From assembly GCA_964507325.1 (NCBI GenBank), contig CAZDQL010000096.1, positions 1-24,480 of the forward strand: 24,480 bases of DNA, written 5' to 3'. The position numbers were made by a program, and so were the translations under genes. Below the pieces are notes generated by a model. That model was not told the DNA's origin and searched no databases. It was given only the letters and a program-made list of their open reading frames with translations. Shown one piece after another: positions 23,944 through 24,480 of the stretch; within the stretch, counting starts at the first letter, position 1, and each line of letters starts with the position of its first letter. This stretch comes from CAZDQL01 sp964507325. Lineage in GTDB: Bacteria; Planctomycetota; UBA1135; GCA-002686595.

Positions 23944-24480
23944 ATGCGATCCTGCCTGCCGTCCGTCGCCGCTTTCGCCCTCCTCGCCTCGTCTGCAGTC
24001 TGTCAGGACTTCGGCGATCAGCAGGTGATCTCAACCCTCGCCGACAATGCAGAGTTCGTCTACGCCACGGACCTAGACGGAGATGGCGATGCTGATGTGC
24101 TGTCGGCTTCGTGGTTTGACGACAAGATTGCCTGGTACGAGAACCTAGGTGCTGGCTCGTTCGGCCCCCAGCGCGTGATAACGACAGCCGCTGATGCAGC
24201 CTGCTCTGTCTACGCCACAGACCTCGACGGCGATGGGGATGCTGACGTGCTCTCTGCATCCACAGATGATGACAAGGTCGCGTGGTACGAGAACCTAGGT
24301 GGCGGCTCGTTCGGACCACAGCAGGTAATAACGGGCCTCGCCGACCGTGCAAAATCAGTCTACGCCACGGACCTAGACGGAGACGGAGATGCTGATGTGC
24401 TCTTCGCATCCGGCGGCGACGACAAGATCGCCTGGTACGAGAACCTCGGTGGTGGTTCGTTCGGACCCCAGCAGATGATC
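23944..24480 (+). CDS. Secreted FG-GAP/VCBS-repeat protein (5' part, runs off window)
   Basis: The ATG at 23944 follows TGGAGG with a 6-nt spacer. The product starts with a signal peptide (MRSCLPSVAAFALLASSAVC, cut near Gln21), then has three visible repeats of 50 residues. Each contains YATDLDGDGDADVL with an Asp-rich calcium-binding loop (starting at Asp43, Asp93 and Asp143), followed by DDKIAWYENLG and GSFGPQQVI. Such repeats form integrin-alpha-like beta-propeller blades and are abundant in exported planctomycete proteins. It is open for 179 codons to the right edge with no stop. Codons such as CTA, ATA, ACA and GAT are much commoner than in the genes to the left, so composition shifts here. 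The function is probably adhesion or surface binding. Confidence 0.88.
   Translation, partial: MRSCLPSVAAFALLASSAVCQDFGDQQVISTLADNAEFVYATDLDGDGDADVLSASWFDDKIAWYENLGAGSFGPQRVITTAADAACSVYATDLDGDGDADVLSASTDDDKVAWYENLGGGSFGPQQVITGLADRAKSVYATDLDGDGDADVLFASGGDDKIAWYENLGGGSFGPQQMI
24031..24480 (+). repeat. Three 150-bp tandem repeats (FG-GAP units)
   Basis: The GAC opening each Asp-rich loop recurs at 24070, 24220 and 24370, an exact 150-bp period. Stretches such as TCTACGCCACGGACCTAGAC are identical in units one and three. The array continues past the window edge. Confidence 0.9.

Noticed and set aside
23879..24409. Minus-strand frame across the FG-GAP repeats
   Set aside because: It is a repetitive Arg/His-rich antisense shadow of the 150-bp units.

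Overview
This is a high-GC bacterial window with strongly G/C-biased third codon positions. Its gene content resembles large-genome Planctomycetota: a secreted PQQ/BamB-like propeller protein, an ECF sigma factor fused to a membrane anchor and surface domains, a TPR-CHAT protein, HEAT and VWA proteins, a PL10 pectate lyase and an FG-GAP/VCBS repeat protein. The phylum is an inference from gene content; no rRNA or other phylogenetic marker is present. Nearly all genes from 2652 to 22857 lie on the minus strand.

Layout, left to right. (1) 1-1527: the last codons of a plus-strand gene, an intergenic region with a perfect 18-bp inverted repeat, and a secreted beta-propeller protein. (2) 1651-5528: a plus-strand SAM methyltransferase converges on a two-gene minus-strand unit. 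That unit pairs a polyprenyl-phosphate-mannose-synthase-like GT2 with a multi-pass GT-C-like membrane protein, so it looks like a lipid-linked sugar donor and its user. (3) 5653-9824: a secreted HEAT protein, a secreted HEAT+VWA protein and a PL10 pectate lyase, closely spaced. (4) 9856-12066: a cytosolic reductive-dehalogenase-like double [4Fe-4S] protein and a membrane acyltransferase. (5) 12200-15981: a compact corrinoid methyl-transfer operon of MttB-family methyltransferase, MetH-type reactivation protein, corrinoid protein and homocysteine S-methyltransferase, behind a plausible sigma-70-type promoter. It looks like a methionine synthase split into separate proteins and fed by a methylated amine instead of methyl-folate.

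(6) 16120-22857: a 1006-residue protein with an N-terminal ECF sigma factor, one membrane segment and several carboxypeptidase-regulatory-like domains. It is followed by a secreted PPC-TPR-CHAT protein with an intact His/Cys dyad. The predicted compartments allow a speculative circuit in which the exported CHAT protease acts on the outer part of the tethered sigma factor. (7) 22858-24480: the 3' half of a tRNA-Pro(UGG) gene, including CCA, with no 5' half. This is what an integrative element leaves at one of its ends. By its orientation, the element would lie to the right, where short orphan genes and a less GC-rich FG-GAP repeat gene running off the window are found.

The most interesting points are the tethered sigma/secreted CHAT pair, the split corrinoid methyl-transfer operon with a free-standing MetH activation domain, and the tRNA-Pro attachment-site scar.
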